Of a stretch of DNA of 64,000 nucleotides, positions 61,368-64,000 are shown one piece after another (within the stretch, counting starts at the first letter, position 1; every line of letters begins with the position of its first letter). Under the pieces are notes generated by a model. The model was not told the origin of the DNA. It saw nothing but the letters and a program-made list of their open reading frames with translations, and made no database searches. Both the position numbers and the translations under genes were made by a program. Source of the stretch: Bacillota bacterium (lineage in GTDB: Bacteria > Bacillota > Clostridia > Oscillospirales > Acutalibacteraceae); contig JAEZYP010000044.1 of NCBI GenBank assembly GCA_023418995.1, positions 372,001 through 436,000 of the forward strand. Reading direction: 5' to 3'.

Positions 61368-61595
61368 AAGGATAATTCACTCCTTTCATTTTCTATTACA
61401 TTATATGTCCACTCTCATAATATGTGATTATGCTTATAAAATTCTGTAATTATTATTAATTATAATTATGTATTAATGTTGCATAGTAATTTAGAATTAT
61501 AATTATTTATCGATTAATGCTAAACCAATTATCCTAAATCTATGCCGCTTCCACACCCCCCCGCTCAGCGGGGGATTTCACGCATAACAATGAAG
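61368..61595. other. AT-rich intergenic stretch
   Basis: No gene seen. Near its end a short hairpin CCCCCGCT-CAGCGGGGG occurs (about 61557-61574). The MITE copy B follows. Confidence 0.5.
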
Positions 61596-61742
61596 GGGCT
61601 GTTACAAAATAGCTTTACTGGATAAAACTGCATAAAAACTGCGCCTTGACCAGACTCTGAAAGCCGTCTCAAGGCGCATTTTCATGCGATAAATGATATT
61701 TGTTTGTACCAGCTACTATCGCAAATTCATTTTGCAACAGCC
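61596..61742 (-). mobile_element. MITE-like palindromic element, copy B
   Basis: About 147 bp. Read on the minus strand it aligns end to end with copy A at 32.4 kb: TGGCTGTTGCAAAATGAA at the left end, a shared TTTGCGATAG, an inner stem GCGCCTTGA / TCAAGGCGC, and GTTTTATCCAGTAAAGCTAT near the right end. Terminal inverted repeats are imperfect. No gene inside. Confidence 0.75.
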
Positions 61743-61765
61743 ACTTTAGAGTCAGTTTAATACGA

Positions 61766-62131
61766 TTATTCCTCTGCTAATTTGTGACCGCATTTACTGC
61801 AGTAAACAGAATCCTGCGGATTTTCCTGACCGCAGTTCTTGCATACCGTTTTTGCGCGCATGGCTACCAACTGTTCGTTTACAGCATCCAGCTGTTCATA
61901 TAAATCATCAATTGCGACAATGCATTCATCCGCTAAGTCAGATGAATCATTATCCGTCTTTTTCGATTCATAAACCATTCTGCCAAGAGATTCATAGCGT
62001 CTTGATATTTCACTGTTAAGATCTGCGGCATTTAATCTCAGCTTTGAAATATCAACAATTTGCCCGGCTTTTTTACCGACTACATTAACCGCGGATTTCG
62101 CATTAACAACTACATCTTCTAAAAGTCCCAT
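61766..62131 (-). CDS. Zinc-ribbon protein with helical N-terminus
   Basis: 121 aa. A long amphipathic or coiled-coil helical region (residues about 1-90) is followed by a C-terminal zinc ribbon (CKNCGQENPQDSVYCSKCG). Common in clostridia, of unknown function. The start MGLLEDVVVNAKSAV follows a GGAGCG-like ribosome site. The MITE copy B lies just downstream of its stop. Confidence 0.8.
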   Translation of the reverse strand: MGLLEDVVVNAKSAVNVVGKKAGQIVDISKLRLNAADLNSEISRRYESLGRMVYESKKTDNDSSDLADECIVAIDDLYEQLDAVNEQLVAMRAKTVCKNCGQENPQDSVYCSKCGHKLAEE

Positions 62132-62242
62132 TTTAGCACGCTCCTTTTTACCTGATGATAATAAAATTATAATTCAAAAATTTGTGAAAAGCAATATAAT
62201 TGCTACAGACTCGGCGATAAACTTTTTTAAACTCAAAATAAT

Positions 62243-63184
62243 TTAATAAATTCCTCCGCCAATAAACTCTCGGATGATGGATTTCTTAGGAACAAACGCA
62301 CAATCAATCGATTCAAACTCCTTAAGGCTGCTTAGAAGGGACTGCGCCAGAGTGTATTGCTCGCTTGCTTTGGGCACAGACTGCAACAGCGGAATTGCCT
62401 GATTTTTCAGCACGCAGGATTCATAAAGGTGAAGGGAATTAACGGTATAATCCACCTCATTACGATACGGTTTAATGTATTTTCTTTCTCCATCCATTAC
62501 AGAAGGCCACATAGAAAGGGTTCTTTCCGGCTTTGTTCCACGGAAATTAAAATCCCGCACAATTCTACGGATAAGCCGCATGTCGTTCGCGCCGAACAGT
62601 TCTTTCTTGCCGTGGTGGATCCCCTGCTTTACACTAATATATATTTTCTTTACCCTGTCGTGAGGAAGCGGATCGATTACCACGGGATTCAGCGCATGGA
62701 TTCCTTCGACAATCGCGATATCATGCTCCTTTAAAGAAACATGGCGCCTGTGCGGGTAAGGCATATGAATTTCAAAATTGAAAACGGGCATATCGCAGTG
62801 ATTGGTTTCAATCAGGTTAAACAAACAGCTTTTGATTTCAGGGACATTCAGGGCATCCACACACTCATAGTCATGCTGCCCATTCGGGAGCAACGGAGCC
62901 TGGTGCTCTCCGCGATAGAAATCATCCAGAGAAATAATCGTAGAACCGATTCCAATTTGCTGCAATTCATATTGCAGTAAATGCGAAGTCGTCGTCTTCC
63001 CGCTGCTGGACGGTCCAAAAAGCATTACCAGCTTGCAGTTGTTCCCCTTTGCGATATCTTTTGCAATATTCAGTAAATTTTGGCTGTAAGCCTCCTCTGT
63101 TCTTGTAACAAAAGCCTCGGGTGCCGTTAAAGCTGCATCGTTAATCCGGGTTAATTCATTCGGATATTCTACGAAATTTGTCAT
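62243..63184 (-). CDS. Uridine kinase-like nucleoside kinase
   Basis: 313-aa P-loop kinase of the uridine kinase/phosphoribulokinase family. Walker A is FGPSSSGKTTTS near residue 58. ISLDDFYRG follows, then VEGIHALNP, and RRIVRDFNFRG with the lid arginines. The N-terminal 45 residues replace the usual TGS/ACT region of longer homologues. The start overlaps the end of hemZ by 29 bases; AGGTG lies 10 bases upstream. Confidence 0.85.
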   Translation of the reverse strand: MTNFVEYPNELTRINDAALTAPEAFVTRTEEAYSQNLLNIAKDIAKGNNCKLVMLFGPSSSGKTTTSHLLQYELQQIGIGSTIISLDDFYRGEHQAPLLPNGQHDYECVDALNVPEIKSCLFNLIETNHCDMPVFNFEIHMPYPHRRHVSLKEHDIAIVEGIHALNPVVIDPLPHDRVKKIYISVKQGIHHGKKELFGANDMRLIRRIVRDFNFRGTKPERTLSMWPSVMDGERKYIKPYRNEVDYTVNSLHLYESCVLKNQAIPLLQSVPKASEQYTLAQSLLSSLKEFESIDCAFVPKKSIIREFIGGGIY

Positions 63185-64000
63185 AAATATCTTTCACCTG
63201 ATCTTTTCTAATAATCATTTCCTCAAATCTGCTGATATATTCATATGGATATTTGAAGTTAAATATCCTTTCCAAACGTTCGGAATATGGGTCGCGAATG
63301 ATGCTGGTTGCCCCAGCCCCACAGGCAAGAACGCTATGGGTTTCATCCATAATAAAAGCGTTATAAAGACTTTCAAAGCCAGGTTTTGCCCATCCGGTAT
63401 TCTCCAGATTACCAACCATTCGGCTCTGGCGGTAAAGATAATAGGGTGCGTAGCCATTCTTCAGCAGTTCAGTGCCGGCATAATCCAGCATCTCGCTTGC
63501 CGCTTTTGCGTCATGATGCTCCGCGTTTCCTTCCTGAAATATTCGAGCGGAACGTTTGAGCGCTAAAGTATGAACAGTAATACTTTCCGGCGAAAGCCGA
63601 ATTACATGGTCTAAAGTATCTTGAAAGCTTTTCACACTGTCTCCAGGAAGACCTGCGATCAAATCCATATTGATATTGCCAAACCCAAAGTCCCGTGCCA
63701 TTGAAAAAGCTGACAGCGTTTGCTCCGTAGTATGGTGTCGGCCGATATTGTGTAACACCTCGTCATTGAGTGTTTGCGGATTAATGCTGATGCGTGTTAC
63801 GCTCCGGCTCATCATGGCTTGAAGCTTATCAGGATGGATGGTATCCGGTCGACCGGCTTCCACAGTGAATTCCCTGCAAATAGCGAGATCAAAGCTTCGG
63901 CGTACCGTATCAAGCAGGAGTTCCAGCTGTTTTGCGGTAAGGGTGGTCGGCGTTCCTCCTCCAACATAAACCGATTCCAGTCTTAAGCCGAGCTCTTCCG
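63156..64000 (-). CDS. hemZ: Coproporphyrinogen III oxidase-like radical SAM protein HemZ (partial)
   Basis: Oxygen-independent coproporphyrinogen oxidase family protein. The frame is open to the window edge, so the N-terminus with the CxxxCxxC cluster motif is not seen. The visible part contains YVGGGTPT, EFTVEAGRPD, TRISINPQTLNDEVLHNIGR, NMDLIAGLPGD and a HemN-like C-terminal region (GYAPYYLYRQSRMVGN, GAGATS). The YLYRQ segment fits the HemZ branch rather than HemW, but function as a heme enzyme is not proven. Confidence 0.85.
   Translation of the reverse strand, partial: EELGLRLESVYVGGGTPTTLTAKQLELLLDTVRRSFDLAICREFTVEAGRPDTIHPDKLQAMMSRSVTRISINPQTLNDEVLHNIGRHHTTEQTLSAFSMARDFGFGNINMDLIAGLPGDSVKSFQDTLDHVIRLSPESITVHTLALKRSARIFQEGNAEHHDAKAASEMLDYAGTELLKNGYAPYYLYRQSRMVGNLENTGWAKPGFESLYNAFIMDETHSVLACGAGATSIIRDPYSERLERIFNFKYPYEYISRFEEMIIRKDQVKDIYDKFRRISE

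Noticed and set aside
1..64000. CRISPR array, rRNA genes or prophage structural genes
   Set aside because: No regularly spaced repeats, no rRNA-like sequence and no capsid, tail or terminase genes were seen.

Overview
The window looks like chromosomal DNA of a spore-forming, anaerobic, butyrate- or caproate-type clostridium, probably Oscillospiraceae/Acutalibacteraceae-like. The genus is inferred, not proven. The evidence is the Firmicutes order of housekeeping genes, sporulation-associated genes (ytfJ/gerW, dacF-type carboxypeptidases, pdaA, SPOCS-like proteins), a complete acetyl-CoA to butyryl-CoA gene set with EtfAB, a family I CoA-transferase, a membrane pyrophosphatase, and strong sigma-A promoters and GGAGG ribosome sites throughout.

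Layout. 1-11.6 kb (minus strand): yloC-remA-gmk-rpoZ-priA-def-fmt-yugP-rsmB-rlmN-prpC-prkC, one long operon for RNA decay, nucleotide supply, replication restart, translation and PASTA-kinase signalling. 11.6-15 kb: a three-gene biotin operon (carboxyltransferase, biotin carrier, oxaloacetate-decarboxylase-alpha-like protein) with the composition of a soluble transcarboxylase. 15-20.2 kb: rluB, dacF, ytfJ, DUF2953, scpB, scpA and an M50 protease. 20.3-29.7 kb: rpmB, plsY, der, a DUF512 protein, rpmF with its DUF177 partner, a P-loop protein, pgi, a second dacF-type gene and an isolated hisH-hisF pair. 29.9-38.8 kb: mntP, a CoA-transferase and the thl-crt-hbd / bcd-etfB-etfA cluster. The thl promoter carries two Rex-like dyads, which suggests NADH-responsive control. 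38.8-46.3 kb: amino-acid and tRNA-editing genes, a DMT transporter, and an ABC transporter with a DUF3021-LytTR regulatory pair. 46.5-48.6 kb: hppA.

48.7-58.3 kb is an accessory island lying at the 3' end of tRNA-Leu(CAG). It holds remnants of an integrative element: the 3' end of a sigma factor fused to a truncated MFS pump, a Cys-rich KTR protein, a DUF3781 gene broken by an amber codon, a small HTH protein and two coupled unknown genes. It also holds a drug-response module: a UvrA2-type ATPase, a MATE pump, a GyrI-like protein, an ArsR-type regulator and an AraC-type regulator. At its hppA-side edge lies about 0.4 kb of DNA without a convincing gene but packed with consecutive perfect hairpins. 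It is followed on the minus strand by a terminator-like hairpin. This is the best candidate for an undescribed or unrecognised structured RNA here.

58.3-64 kb: tRNA-Leu, pdaA, small hypothetical genes, a convergent pair of SPOCS/DUF3794-like proteins, a zinc-ribbon protein, a uridine-kinase-like nucleoside kinase and a partial hemZ. Two diverged, inverted copies of a ~145-bp MITE-like element sit at 32.4 and 61.6 kb.

All assignments come from reading the sequence by eye. No database search or folding program was run.
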